Positions 1 to 8,621 of a stretch of DNA of 64,000 bases are shown in pieces. The notes under the pieces are model-generated. The model made no database searches and was not told where the DNA came from. It worked only from the letters and a program-made list of their open reading frames with translations. Source of the stretch: Paraferrimonas sp. SM1919 (GTDB taxonomy: Bacteria > Pseudomonadota > Gammaproteobacteria > Enterobacterales > Shewanellaceae). Location: the NCBI RefSeq assembly GCF_010993985.1, contig NZ_WINH01000005.1, forward strand, positions 128,011 to 192,010. The letters run 5' to 3'. The position numbers and the translations under genes were made by a program. Every line of letters begins with the position of its first letter. Positions within the stretch are counted from its first letter, which is position 1.

Positions 1-1
1 A

Positions 2-331
2 GCCGATTTACCCTTACGAGGTAAAGATAAGCTGCACTTTAGTCGATTATTGGAAGCTTTTGAGCAAGACAGCAGTTTAACCGAGGGGCTTCGCCAATTA
101 ACGTCATTAGTTCCTTTCAAAACAACTAAATTAGAAGTCAAAGAGCAGTTAAGCCATGTATTTAAAAGACTTGAAGAGCTCGACTACTTAGTTCGTCATT
201 CGCAAACGGGTAACAGTTATTATGCCACAGCTAAGTTTGACCTGATTTATTTGTTAATCGAATTTATCAACGATGTCGAACAACTAGAGCTTGAAGACAG
301 CCCTGAGCAGCAAGAGGAGTTACAGTTTTAA
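2..331 (+). CDS. C-terminal part of a small winged-helix (MksE/JetB-like KITE?) protein, cut by window edge
   Basis: The reading frame is open to the left edge, so the start is missing. An internal TTG at 50 could be mistaken for a start, but coding sequence clearly continues upstream of it (ADLPLRGKDKLHFSRL). The remaining 109 residues are helical and charged, ending in a winged-helix-like segment (GNSYYATAKFDLIYLLIEFI) and an acidic tail. The stop overlaps the next ATG by one base (TAATG), so the two genes are translationally coupled. The third gene of the operon is a JetD/MksG-like Toprim protein, which makes a KITE subunit of a condensin-type complex (MksE, JetB) the best guess. I do not recognise the sequence by itself; the role is inferred from context. 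Confidence 0.5.
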   Translation, partial: ADLPLRGKDKLHFSRLLEAFEQDSSLTEGLRQLTSLVPFKTTKLEVKEQLSHVFKRLEELDYLVRHSQTGNSYYATAKFDLIYLLIEFINDVEQLELEDSPEQQEELQF

Positions 332-1587
332 TGGCCACCGCTGATCTTGATTCTGTCATTGCTCTGTTAAAACGTGTTGGAAGCGGCGCAGAAGTGCTTA
401 GCCAAAGTTACACCTTTGGCACCATTACCCAAAGCAAAGAAAACGAAAAACAAATTGGTGAGTTAAGAAAAGCAAAGCTGATTAGGCTGGGTAATGATGC
501 TAATCAATACCGCTTAAATGCCGATTTAAAGCGGATGTTAAATCGACTCTTAAAGCAACAAACTCATTACCGTAGTCAAACGGCAATGGGCGACTTAGTC
601 AATCAAGCCCAAGAGTATGCGGATGATTATCAATACTCACTCCTCAATGGCTTCGATGACGATGCCGATTATTATTTCGACGCTTTAGAAGATCTGTTAT
701 TTGATGCCAGAGATTCAATTGAGCGCTCTATTGAATCTATGGCCTATGCGATATCAAACCAATTTGGTTTCGTCAGCTCAATTAGTGCTAAAGTGCGAGA
801 AAATGAACGAGCGCTGAAATATTCGCAAAATTTATTAACTGAATTATCTCAAATTAATCCAGAGCACTTTTATGCTTGGTTCGATTGGGCTTGCCCCAAT
901 GAATTTGCACGTAATATCAGTAACTTTATCCGCTGGTATCAACAAATCTTAGGGCGTATTCGTCACCTAATTGAGCGCATGAGTGAGTCATTGTTCCGCC
1001 TGAGAAAGCAAGAAAAGCAAGCCTCACAACTTAAGGCGATGGCGAGAATGCTTAGAAAAAGAGCAGACTATCAAATACCAGAAAACCTATATCAGCATCA
1101 GCTTTTGCCTCAGGCCCTAAAAATTACTCCAGCGTTAACCAATCAAGCTTGGGTAGACTTAAAGCAAGAAAATATTGCTGTTCCATTGACTAAAATTGTT
1201 CACCGATTACGTAAGCTCAGTCAAGATTTTACGAAACTCGACCGACAACGAGGAAGTGTTGAAGATCTTCAGCAAATCACCATTGAAGCGGTTCCAGATT
1301 GGGTGAATGATGAAATTGAAAATTACTTAGAAGCGGCCATTATTGAATCGGGGCAACAAGGACAATTGTGGGCGCTACAGTATTGGCAACATAATCAGCA
1401 AAAGTGGCTACATCAGCATCAACAGGAGTTACCCGCTAAACTGTGGTTAGAACTGATCTTCGCTTACTATTGTAAATTATCGCCGAGGTTACAACAAAGC
1501 TTTAGAATGGAATTAGAGGAGCAGCAAGTATGCCAAACCAATAATAATTTCACTTTTAGTGATCTTAATTTTACTCTGGCATCATGA
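331..1587 (+). CDS. Conserved 418-aa protein, possible kleisin (MksF/JetA-like) subunit
   Basis: This 418-aa soluble protein has no signal peptide or membrane segment. Residues 1-75 look like a winged-helix domain (basic, ends RLNADLKRMLNRLL). Residues 130-260 are long charged helices likely to form a coiled coil or helical bundle, with a conserved-looking aromatic stretch (FYAWFDWACPNEFARN) near 185. The C-terminal third is again helical. Winged helix, helical middle and C-terminal domain fit a kleisin such as MksF or JetA. The gene sits between a KITE-like protein (1-bp overlap) and a Toprim protein (ATGA overlap), the company kleisins keep in Mks/Wadjet operons. No SMC ATPase is visible; it would have to lie left of the window. 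Function is inferred from layout, not from a recognised signature. Confidence 0.45.
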   Translation: MATADLDSVIALLKRVGSGAEVLSQSYTFGTITQSKENEKQIGELRKAKLIRLGNDANQYRLNADLKRMLNRLLKQQTHYRSQTAMGDLVNQAQEYADDYQYSLLNGFDDDADYYFDALEDLLFDARDSIERSIESMAYAISNQFGFVSSISAKVRENERALKYSQNLLTELSQINPEHFYAWFDWACPNEFARNISNFIRWYQQILGRIRHLIERMSESLFRLRKQEKQASQLKAMARMLRKRADYQIPENLYQHQLLPQALKITPALTNQAWVDLKQENIAVPLTKIVHRLRKLSQDFTKLDRQRGSVEDLQQITIEAVPDWVNDEIENYLEAAIIESGQQGQLWALQYWQHNQQKWLHQHQQELPAKLWLELIFAYYCKLSPRLQQSFRMELEEQQVCQTNNNFTFSDLNFTLAS

Positions 1588-2474
1588 ACTTAAATAAATT
1601 ACAAATGGCAACCATCAGCGATTGGTTTAACAAAAGGCCAAAATTCATCAGTTCGAGTAATAAAACCCTCAGCTTTTTAAATCATCAATTACAATTAGAT
1701 ATTGATTTTACCCCTAACCAGATCCCTCTTACTGGTCGGTTGCTAAGGGCCATAGAGGTGGGCTTAAAAAACCATCGTTACCCAAGTCCTCGCTCTAAAG
1801 AATTCACGGCCCCGCAAACAAGATTACAGGCCGCAAGCCGATCTCATGATGAAAAGTGTGGGTCGGTTCAGGTCAATCAAAATCAAATATTAATCGCCAG
1901 CCCATCTGGTAAACTACTAATAAATAATTCAATCGTCGAATTTCCATGCAGCCTGTTCGGCGCCAAACTCAACCTAAACTATAAGCTGATAGATAGTATA
2001 CAAGCTCACTCTATAGTGGTTGTTGAAAATGAAATTATTATGAGTCATTTACATGATTTGATTTTGCCACCCGCTCTAGAAAATGCTTTGTTTATATTTC
2101 GGGGTACGGCTCAGAGTTCAAGAACCATCTCGGCCTGCGATCACTTCATATGCAAATGGCGCAAGAGCAAGCCCATAATTGGATTTTATGATCTTGATAT
2201 TAGTGGATTAAAAATGATCAAGGAGCTTAAACCAGACCAGATTTTACTGCCACCACAACAGCTATGGTCGTCTTTATTCAGCCCACAATGGAATGATCTG
2301 ATAGGCAATGAACAGCGTTTGTATAAGCAACAGCAACAATTTGATAATTTAAAGCAAACACTCAACAGTATCACTTGTCAGCAGCTGCTCGAGCAAATCA
2401 CCAAAAACCATCAAACAAGAACCCAAGAACATTTATTACAACATAAAGTGCCTTTAGTCTTAATGGATTTTTAA
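1584..2474 (+). CDS. Toprim-domain protein, JetD/MksG-like putative nuclease
   Basis: This 296-aa protein has Toprim hallmarks in its C-terminal half: a hydrophobic strand ending in an acidic pair (SIVVVENE, E148/E150), then about 50 residues later a strand with the DxD motif (GFYDLDISGL, D203 and D205). The spacing and the wording VENE...YDLDxxGL resemble the Toprim domain of JetD/MksG, the nuclease subunit that cleaves plasmid DNA in Wadjet and MksBEFG systems. The N-terminal 130 residues are unrecognised and could be a DNA-binding arm. The start overlaps the previous stop (ATGA), and the gene ends the operon. Active-site residues appear intact. What is seen is the Toprim motif; a role in plasmid defence or chromosome organisation is inference. 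Confidence 0.55.
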   Translation: MNLNKLQMATISDWFNKRPKFISSSNKTLSFLNHQLQLDIDFTPNQIPLTGRLLRAIEVGLKNHRYPSPRSKEFTAPQTRLQAASRSHDEKCGSVQVNQNQILIASPSGKLLINNSIVEFPCSLFGAKLNLNYKLIDSIQAHSIVVVENEIIMSHLHDLILPPALENALFIFRGTAQSSRTISACDHFICKWRKSKPIIGFYDLDISGLKMIKELKPDQILLPPQQLWSSLFSPQWNDLIGNEQRLYKQQQQFDNLKQTLNSITCQQLLEQITKNHQTRTQEHLLQHKVPLVLMDF

Positions 2475-2598
2475 AGATATCGCCAGCAACCCCAAATGCC
2501 ATAAACCTAATAGTGAAACTTTCCTTAAAACAAGCAATTACCTAAACAGTAGTACTTGGCTGACAACAATAAACCAAACAATCTCAGTCTACTTCTGT

Positions 2599-4368
2599 CT
2601 AATTAACCACATTCGATAACGTTTGATTTTTGCTCACTTTATAAATATGTAACTGATTTTTCCCTAAAGATTTAGCCTTTAATAAGGCTAAATCAGCTCT
2701 TTTAATACCAGTTTCTAAATTAGTTTCTTCACACTTATTGGTACTTTGACCGATACTTACAGTAATCTTAGGAGAAATTTGTAAACCCTCAATGCTGGTA
2801 TGCTCAATGGTTTTAATAATTTGCTCGGAAACGGCCTTAGCTTGAAGTGATGTGTATGTTGGCAATAACATTAAAAACTCTTCCCCTCCAAATCGGCCAA
2901 AAATAGCGGTTTTGGGCAATATTTTAACGCATGTATTACATAAATGTTTAAGTACAATATCTCCAACATCATGGCCTAAACCATCATTGATCTTTTTAAA
3001 GTTATCAATATCAATCAATAACACTGAACACTCTAGATACTTCTTATCCAGTTCTTTCCACAATAAACTTGCTTTTTCCATCAAATAACGTCTATTTGGT
3101 ATCCCAGTTAAGTAATCAGTTTGCGATTTATGCTTGAATCTTAATCTGGATTGATGAAGTCCATAAAAGCTACTTACAATAATAACCATTACAAGTAGTA
3201 CAACAAGGATGATAGCTAACTTCACTTTATTTTGTATATCATCAGACTGACTTTTAATTTCTTGGAGCTCTTCTTCAAGGTCAATGAGTTGTTTAAATTG
3301 GTTAGAATAGACATCACTAGTAAGTGCAGTAGAGGTATAAAAGCCATTGTCGGCAATGCTTTTAACCAATTGGTTATAGCGATTAAGAAGTTTGGGGTTT
3401 TGTTCGCCTAAATATAATGCTATATCAATCCTGTCCTGTTGCTCTTGTGTAAATTCCACCCCTTCTATCTCAGGAAACTGAGCAATGGTTGACTTCATCT
3501 CAGCAATTAAGCCTAGTTTTGAATAACTCAGTGCCAGTAGATAGAAACTGTTAGCAACAAAATAGTGTTCTTGAGTGGTGGTCTTGAGTTCTATGGCTTG
3601 GATAAAGCTCTCAACAGCATCTTGATAGTTTGCCTGAGCGTATTCACTGCGACCTTTATTGAACCAATAAAAGAACTGAAAATCCGTCCCCTGCCAATAG
3701 TTCTTAGACAGAGCAAGCATTTGCTGTAAATGAAGCTCGACTAACTCCCAATCTCGTAACTGTATTGTCACAGTGATCATAAAGTGTAATAGATCGAGCT
3801 GACCTTGAATGGCTCTTCGTTGCAGCCAAATCCCGTAAGATTTTGTCAGAAAATCATAACTGCTCTTGTATAACTTATGGGAAGAATAAAAACTACCAAC
3901 AGCATTATAAAAAATGGCTAATTCCATAGAATCATCAATTTCACCATTTAGTGCAATATTCATGACTTGTTTAATTAAATACTGACCTTCGACAAAATCA
4001 TCTTTTTCTGTGAAACAAAATAAATACTGATTAAAAGCCGCTAATTTAATTTTATCGCTGCCCCTAGTAAGCGCTATTTCAGTGGCTTTTTTTCTATCTG
4101 GGCAATATTCGTTACGATTATTTGTGAGCAGATAAACAAGGTAGCTACGACTAAGATAAGCTTCAACTAATGAATGAACATCATCACTGCTGGCGCCAAG
4201 CTCTATAGCTTTAGTGTATTGCTCAAGTGCCTGAGTGTAATCATTGGCAAGCTGATATTGCTCACCAGCGTTGAGGTAATCTTTTATGGCAAGCTGAGTA
4301 TTCGCTATTGATGACACACTCGTTAGATAGCAAGTAGCAAATAATAATAATGATAACAAATACTTCAT
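2599..4368 (-). CDS. Membrane diguanylate cyclase with periplasmic TPR-like domain and GGDEF domain
   Basis: This 589-aa protein would make cyclic di-GMP from two GTP. It starts with a signal peptide (about 1-22). A long helical TPR-like sensor region follows (about 25-370; repeats such as AGEQYQLANDYTQALEQYTKAIEL). Then come a short coiled coil, one membrane helix (about 378-400, LAIILVVLLVMVIIVSSFYGL) and a C-terminal GGDEF domain. The GTP-binding motif (DIDNFKKINDGLGHD) and catalytic loop GGEEF are intact, so the enzyme should be active. The usual RxxD inhibitory site just before GGEEF is absent (the sequence there is PKTAIFGRF), so product inhibition is probably lost. No EAL domain. It is transcribed alone, convergent with the Toprim gene. 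Confidence 0.88.
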   Translation of the reverse strand: MKYLLSLLLFATCYLTSVSSIANTQLAIKDYLNAGEQYQLANDYTQALEQYTKAIELGASSDDVHSLVEAYLSRSYLVYLLTNNRNEYCPDRKKATEIALTRGSDKIKLAAFNQYLFCFTEKDDFVEGQYLIKQVMNIALNGEIDDSMELAIFYNAVGSFYSSHKLYKSSYDFLTKSYGIWLQRRAIQGQLDLLHFMITVTIQLRDWELVELHLQQMLALSKNYWQGTDFQFFYWFNKGRSEYAQANYQDAVESFIQAIELKTTTQEHYFVANSFYLLALSYSKLGLIAEMKSTIAQFPEIEGVEFTQEQQDRIDIALYLGEQNPKLLNRYNQLVKSIADNGFYTSTALTSDVYSNQFKQLIDLEEELQEIKSQSDDIQNKVKLAIILVVLLVMVIIVSSFYGLHQSRLRFKHKSQTDYLTGIPNRRYLMEKASLLWKELDKKYLECSVLLIDIDNFKKINDGLGHDVGDIVLKHLCNTCVKILPKTAIFGRFGGEEFLMLLPTYTSLQAKAVSEQIIKTIEHTSIEGLQISPKITVSIGQSTNKCEETNLETGIKRADLALLKAKSLGKNQLHIYKVSKNQTLSNVVN

Positions 4369-4424
4369 GGATAATTAACGTGGTTACAGTTCATTTACTA
4401 AGCTACCTAATCAGGATGCATTGT

Positions 4425-4682
4425 TCAATCAAAATCGTCTTCTAGTTTTAGCAGCCAAGCCTCAAAACTTGTCGAACATACCTCGCCTGTTGGTGCAGCC
4501 TCAATCTTAATGCGCTTTTCTGAATACTCATTTTCACAGAGATATTTAGCAATCATCATCCCCTCTTTCAGAGCGGAAACCCTAGCCACTTCGATATTGT
4601 CGCAAAACACGACAACCGCTCCAGTGTGCTTTGGGTTAACCTTAATTTCTAGATTTGATTGATATGGGTGACATTGAGTCAT
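4425..4682 (-). CDS. Hypothetical 85-aa protein
   Basis: An 85-residue soluble protein that I do not recognise. It has alternating strands and helices (GAVVVFCDNIEVARV, then a helix EGMMIAKYLCENEY) and an acidic C-terminus (LKLEDDFD), with four cysteines but no CxxC pair. It lies between the diguanylate cyclase and the adenosine deaminase on the same strand, and a terminator separates it from the deaminase. The ATG has only a weak Shine-Dalgarno sequence. Coding is likely, given the balanced composition and lack of competing frames, but function is unknown. Confidence 0.55.
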   Translation of the reverse strand: MTQCHPYQSNLEIKVNPKHTGAVVVFCDNIEVARVSALKEGMMIAKYLCENEYSEKRIKIEAAPTGEVCSTSFEAWLLKLEDDFD

Positions 4683-4823
4683 GTGATGGCCATCAATTTT
4701 AAAAGTGGCAAGAGTATGCTTGTTAAATCACGTAATTGAAAGGGTTAGTCGCAGCCAAAGATGGGTACAGTTTACTCAGTTTAAAAGACACAGTTCCAGC
4801 GAGAGCTGTTGGCAGCAACAAAA

Positions 4824-4841
4824 ATCCCCCTTTAGGGGGAT
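4824..4841 (-). terminator. Rho-independent terminator of the adenosine deaminase gene
   Basis: A 7-bp stem (ATCCCCC with GGGGGAT) and a 4-nt loop lie 20 bp beyond the deaminase stop. On the minus strand the stem is followed by TTTTG. Confidence 0.75.
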
Positions 4842-4860
4842 AAATCGATGGCTAGCAATA

Positions 4861-5859
4861 TCAACTGTCTACTCTGCTGCTGAGCCAGGCTTTTACTTGA
4901 TCATCAGCAAAACATGCATTTATTGAGGATTGGTAGATGGTTGCATAGGTTTCTTTGGTCAAAGCAAATTGTTTAAAAACTTTCTCTACTTCCTTGGTCA
5001 TAGTGGTATTTGAAACGGTGCGATTGTCAGTATTAATACTGACAGGCAGTCGTTGCTGTAACATCTGTGGTAGCGGGTGCTTTGCTAAGCTATCAACCGC
5101 TTTTGTTTGGGTGTTACTGGTAGGGCAAGTTTCAATAGAGGTGATGTTATTCCTGACAAAATCGATATCACTTGTTCGCTTCATTAACGCAAGACCATGA
5201 CCAATTCTTTGTGCTTTGAGCAAAGACACGGCATCAACGACATTTTGACTATCACCCTGCTCGCCCGCATGAATAGTAATATTAAGCCCTAAACGGCGTG
5301 CTTTGTCACAGACATCCACATATTGTTGCGCGAAGCCGGGGTTTTCTGCACCCGCTAAGTCAAAACCGACGATAGGGTCACCAACAAATGGCTGTACTTG
5401 TTCTAGTACCTCATGCATGGATTCCACTGACAAGTGTTTAAGCATAGAAATGATAACATTACCTTTTATGTCCAAATTCTGAACAGCCTTAGAAAGCCCT
5501 GCTTTGACTGCTGCAAATATTTGTTGGTAGCTTAAGCCATTAACTCTATGAAGCTGCGGACCAAAGCGTACTTCTAAATATTTAACATTTTCGCTAGCAG
5601 CATCTTCATAAAGCTCATACGTTACCCTTTCAATCGCTTCTGTTGTTTGCAACACTTTAAGAGGTAGCTCAAATCGTTGCAAATATTCACTAAGGGACTG
5701 GCAGTTTTCATCCACAACTAGCCACCGCTTAAGTTCGTTAACATCATAACTGGGTAGCTCGATATTCTGAGCAATAGCTAAATCGATAATAGTGGTAGGT
5801 CTCACACTTCCATCAAGGTGACAGTGTAAGTCAATTTTTGGTAGTCGATGGTAATCCAA
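4861..5859 (-). CDS. add: Adenosine deaminase
   Basis: Hydrolytic deamination of adenosine and deoxyadenosine to inosine and deoxyinosine in purine salvage. At 332 aa it has normal bacterial length. Zinc-site motifs are visible: LHCHLDGS near the N-terminus, HAGEQGD in the middle, GHG, and SINTDNRT near the end. The last motif reads TDN where E. coli Add has TDD; TDN is the form I associate with Firmicutes-type and some marine proteobacterial enzymes. The start is TTG: no ATG precedes the HCHLDGS motif, and an AAGG lies about 7 bases upstream of the TTG. A stem-loop terminator follows the gene. It appears to be monocistronic. Confidence 0.9.
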   Translation of the reverse strand: MDYHRLPKIDLHCHLDGSVRPTTIIDLAIAQNIELPSYDVNELKRWLVVDENCQSLSEYLQRFELPLKVLQTTEAIERVTYELYEDAASENVKYLEVRFGPQLHRVNGLSYQQIFAAVKAGLSKAVQNLDIKGNVIISMLKHLSVESMHEVLEQVQPFVGDPIVGFDLAGAENPGFAQQYVDVCDKARRLGLNITIHAGEQGDSQNVVDAVSLLKAQRIGHGLALMKRTSDIDFVRNNITSIETCPTSNTQTKAVDSLAKHPLPQMLQQRLPVSINTDNRTVSNTTMTKEVEKVFKQFALTKETYATIYQSSINACFADDQVKAWLSSRVDS

Positions 5860-5920
5860 GTTACAGCCTTTATGATTATATCTTTGCTTGCAATACTAGC
5901 ATAAAGGCGCCTTTTGCACT

Positions 5921-7117
5921 TTAAATTATTACTTCGAGGAGCCTTAATTTTCTTATTTGCTCTAGGGTTAACCCTAGCTCTAATAAAATGCTATCGGTAC
6001 TTGCACCAAGCGCTTCGGCTGCCGTCGTTGATAAACGCTGATTATCAATTTTAATCGGATTAGCAAGTTTAGTCACCCGCTTGCCACTGTGATGGTCAAC
6101 ACTTTGTACCATGCCAATGCGTTCAATATAAGGGTTGTTAAGAGCTGACTCAAAGGAATTAACTGCAGCACAAGGGATCTTTCCTTGTAACATGCCTATC
6201 CAATGACTGGTGTTTTCTTTAGAAAATATTTTATCTAATAATTGTTGGATTTGATCACGATGTTGGGAGCGTAATGAAGTGCTGGCAAAGAGTTCATTAT
6301 CGAGTTCAGCAGTCCCTAATTGATTCACTAAAATCCGCCAAAACTTGTCTGTCATTGCCATTATAAAAATATAGCCATCTGCGGTTTTATAAAGTTGACA
6401 TGGCACCGCTGCTGGATGGGCGCTTCTGGGCATACGCTCAGTGATATGCTGACAATTAAAATACCAGCTAGAGAGGTAGCTTAACTGGTGCAAAGCAACA
6501 TCGAACAAAGACACATCAACATCACAACCTTGTCCAGTTTTGCCCGCACCAATAATGCCTGCTAACAATCCCATTGAGGCAACCGAACCCGTCATAAAGT
6601 CAACCATAGACACCCCGAAACGAGTGGGTGGAGTGTCTGCTTCACCGGTTAGAGACATCAAACCAGCTTCGGCTTGCATTAAATAATCATAACCCGGCCA
6701 ACTGGCCCTGTCGTTATCACGTCCATACGCTGACAGATGGCCACAAACGATTTTGGCATTAATATGCTTTAAGCTTTGGTAGTCTAAGCCCAGTTTAACA
6801 GCTTGATCACCTCGGAGATTATTAGTCACAGCATCAGCATTGCTAACCAGTTGATGAAATATCGCTGTCCCTTCTTTGGTCTTTAAATCAATACCCAAAC
6901 TATGCTTATTGCCATTAAAAGTTTGATAAAAATAACTATCATTCTCAGCAATAAAAAATGGCCCGGTTTGCCTTGAGACATCTCCCCCCATTTGAGGTTG
7001 CTCGATTTTAATTACATTGGCACCTAAATCTGCTAAATAAGCACTACCATAAGGGCCTGCTCCGTATTGCTCAATTGCAATAATTGTTATGCCATCAAGT
7101 GGTTTAAGCTTACTCAT
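5921..7117 (-). CDS. CaiB/BaiF (class III) CoA-transferase family protein
   Basis: 398 aa, the usual length for family III CoA-transferases, which move CoA between carboxylic acids. Family features are the N-terminal Rossmann-type motif (GITIIAIEQYGAGPYGSAYLAD), ADLGANVIKIEQP, then ETK-equivalent GIDLKTKEG, VTNNLRGDQAVKLGLDY, and the later GYDYLMQAEAGLMSLTGE. The catalytic Asp expected after the YDYLMQ segment is likely the D of VSMVDFMTGS, but its position is not certain by eye. The ATG at 7117 was preferred over a GTG one codon upstream; AGG lies 10 bases before it. No pathway neighbour reveals the substrate; alpha-methylacyl-CoA racemase-type activity is another option. Confidence 0.82.
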   Translation of the reverse strand: MSKLKPLDGITIIAIEQYGAGPYGSAYLADLGANVIKIEQPQMGGDVSRQTGPFFIAENDSYFYQTFNGNKHSLGIDLKTKEGTAIFHQLVSNADAVTNNLRGDQAVKLGLDYQSLKHINAKIVCGHLSAYGRDNDRASWPGYDYLMQAEAGLMSLTGEADTPPTRFGVSMVDFMTGSVASMGLLAGIIGAGKTGQGCDVDVSLFDVALHQLSYLSSWYFNCQHITERMPRSAHPAAVPCQLYKTADGYIFIMAMTDKFWRILVNQLGTAELDNELFASTSLRSQHRDQIQQLLDKIFSKENTSHWIGMLQGKIPCAAVNSFESALNNPYIERIGMVQSVDHHSGKRVTKLANPIKIDNQRLSTTAAEALGASTDSILLELGLTLEQIRKLRLLEVII

Positions 7118-7315
7118 CACAAACCTATAATCTACTTAGAAGTTACCCTACTAAAGTATCATAATGTTGACACAAGCAAGAAAACTGATATCTCTCAAGA
7201 TTGATTTTTGCCAATAGTAAGCCTAAAACACTTTGTCTTCGTATAATTAACTCATGTAGGAATTAATTTGCCCATATATAACGGATTATTGTACGACTCA
7301 ACCGGAGAGTTCACT

Positions 7316-7798
7316 ATGAACCAGTACATCTATTTGTTGAAAAATGAAAGAGCCGCCAGTGAGATCTATAAGCTACTCGCCAAAGCCCCTCTTCTCAAGA
7401 ACAATGTTCATTTTGTCAGCCATGCCAAACAACCAAACCCCAAGCTTCCTAAATACAATTTCTTTATTGAATCGGATGCCATACACAGTGGTGTTCTAGG
7501 AGCTATTGCAGGTTTCGGGATAAGCGGCTTGCTGATCACCTTGTTAGAATTGAGTAACATTTTGACCCTGCCCGCAGTGGTGGTTATCGGCATTGGTCTG
7601 TTTAGCATTCTTTTCGGTTCCTGGCTGGGTGGCTTCATTGGCTTTCAGAAAGAAAACTATAGATATCATGAGTTTAAATCTGAATTAGACCAAGGTGAAG
7701 TGTTATTAATTATCGATTGTCCTGCAAACGCCGTAAAACAGACTACATTTGTTATGAAGCAGTTTGAAAATAATATACATAAACAAATTCAGCCATAA
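7316..7798 (+). CDS. Conserved small inner-membrane protein with glycine-rich double TM segment
   Basis: 160 aa from the ATG at 7316, which has GGAGAG 7 bases upstream. A longer TTG-initiated frame from 7268 has no ribosome-binding site and was rejected. The first 75 residues look soluble (YIYLLKNERAASEIYKLL), followed by two glycine-rich membrane helices (about 78-98 and 104-126; GVLGAIAGFGISGLLITLL and VVVIGIGLFSILFGSWLGG), then a cytoplasmic tail with a short alpha-beta segment (GEVLLIIDCPAN). The family name is unknown to me; the glycine-zipper arrangement resembles small magnesium or stress-related membrane proteins. It is followed after 16 bp by a DUF2189 gene, so the two are probably co-transcribed. 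Confidence 0.65.
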   Translation: MNQYIYLLKNERAASEIYKLLAKAPLLKNNVHFVSHAKQPNPKLPKYNFFIESDAIHSGVLGAIAGFGISGLLITLLELSNILTLPAVVVIGIGLFSILFGSWLGGFIGFQKENYRYHEFKSELDQGEVLLIIDCPANAVKQTTFVMKQFENNIHKQIQP

Positions 7799-7814
7799 AC
7801 ATTAGGAGCCTGCC

Positions 7815-8606
7815 ATGCCTAAAGTTATCGACTCTGGGGTAGTAAAACCAACGAACAAAGATTTCGCTCGAACTATCGAATCAACCAAACTCGACATTAA
7901 TGCCCCATTTCATTGGCTTGAGTTAGCTTGGCAAGATTTTCTAAGAGCCCCTGGGTTGAGCTTGTTGTTCGGCGCTTGTTTTGCTGTCGCTACGTTCGCA
8001 ATCATGTACTTTGTGTACCTGCAAAGTTCACATCTGGTGATATTACCCTCGCTCGTATTGTTTGTACTTGCGGGGCCATTTTTAGCCTCTTGCCTTTATT
8101 CCATAAGCTGGGACCTCGCCCGTGACAAACAACCGACATTGCAACACGCTTTGTTTGCGATCTCTCGCAACAAAACCAGTAAATGGGGTTTTGCAGTATT
8201 CTTGGCAGTCACTATGATTCTGTGGATGCGCATCGCCGCATTACTGCATGTGTTTTACCCAAGTGAAACGGGAGCGCCTATCTTCGAATTTTTGCCATTC
8301 CTATTAATCGGTAGCTTATTTGGACTGGTACTTATGACCTTTGTATTTATGGTATCAGCATTTTCTATGCCATTGATGATGGAACGGAGAGTGGACTTAA
8401 TGACTGCCATCATCTCCAGCTTTAAAGCAGTTAAAGCCAACAAAAAAGCCATGATAATTTGGGCGCTGATGATTGTCATTGGTGTACTCGTCGGTATTCT
8501 CACTGCTGGAATTGCTATGATGGTGATCATGCCTCTCTTAGGCTATGCAACTTGGCATGGCTACCTAGAAACAATCACCACCAAACAACCCAGACATTAT
8601 GAATAA
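7815..8606 (+). CDS. DUF2189-family integral membrane protein
   Basis: 263 aa with a 40-residue cytoplasmic N-terminus and about six membrane helices. The pattern is that of DUF2189 proteins: a helix pair near 50-100 (LSLLFGACFAVATFAIMYFV, LVLFVLAGPFLASCLYSI), the short YSISWDLARDKQPTLQHAL loop, and a final pair (AMIIWALMIVIGVLVGILTAG, MMVIMPLLGYATWHGYLETI). The function of the family is unknown; some members lie near cytochrome oxidase genes, but none are here. AGGAG lies 8 bases before the ATG. Together with the preceding gene it forms a small membrane-protein operon. Confidence 0.8.
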   Translation: MPKVIDSGVVKPTNKDFARTIESTKLDINAPFHWLELAWQDFLRAPGLSLLFGACFAVATFAIMYFVYLQSSHLVILPSLVLFVLAGPFLASCLYSISWDLARDKQPTLQHALFAISRNKTSKWGFAVFLAVTMILWMRIAALLHVFYPSETGAPIFEFLPFLLIGSLFGLVLMTFVFMVSAFSMPLMMERRVDLMTAIISSFKAVKANKKAMIIWALMIVIGVLVGILTAGIAMMVIMPLLGYATWHGYLETITTKQPRHYE

Positions 8607-8621
8607 TGTCCTGCACAGCCG

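Noticed and set aside
4705..4926. 73-codon open frame on the plus strand between the hypothetical gene and add
   Set aside because: It runs through the add terminator hairpin and into the antisense of add, with no ribosome-binding site or recognisable composition.
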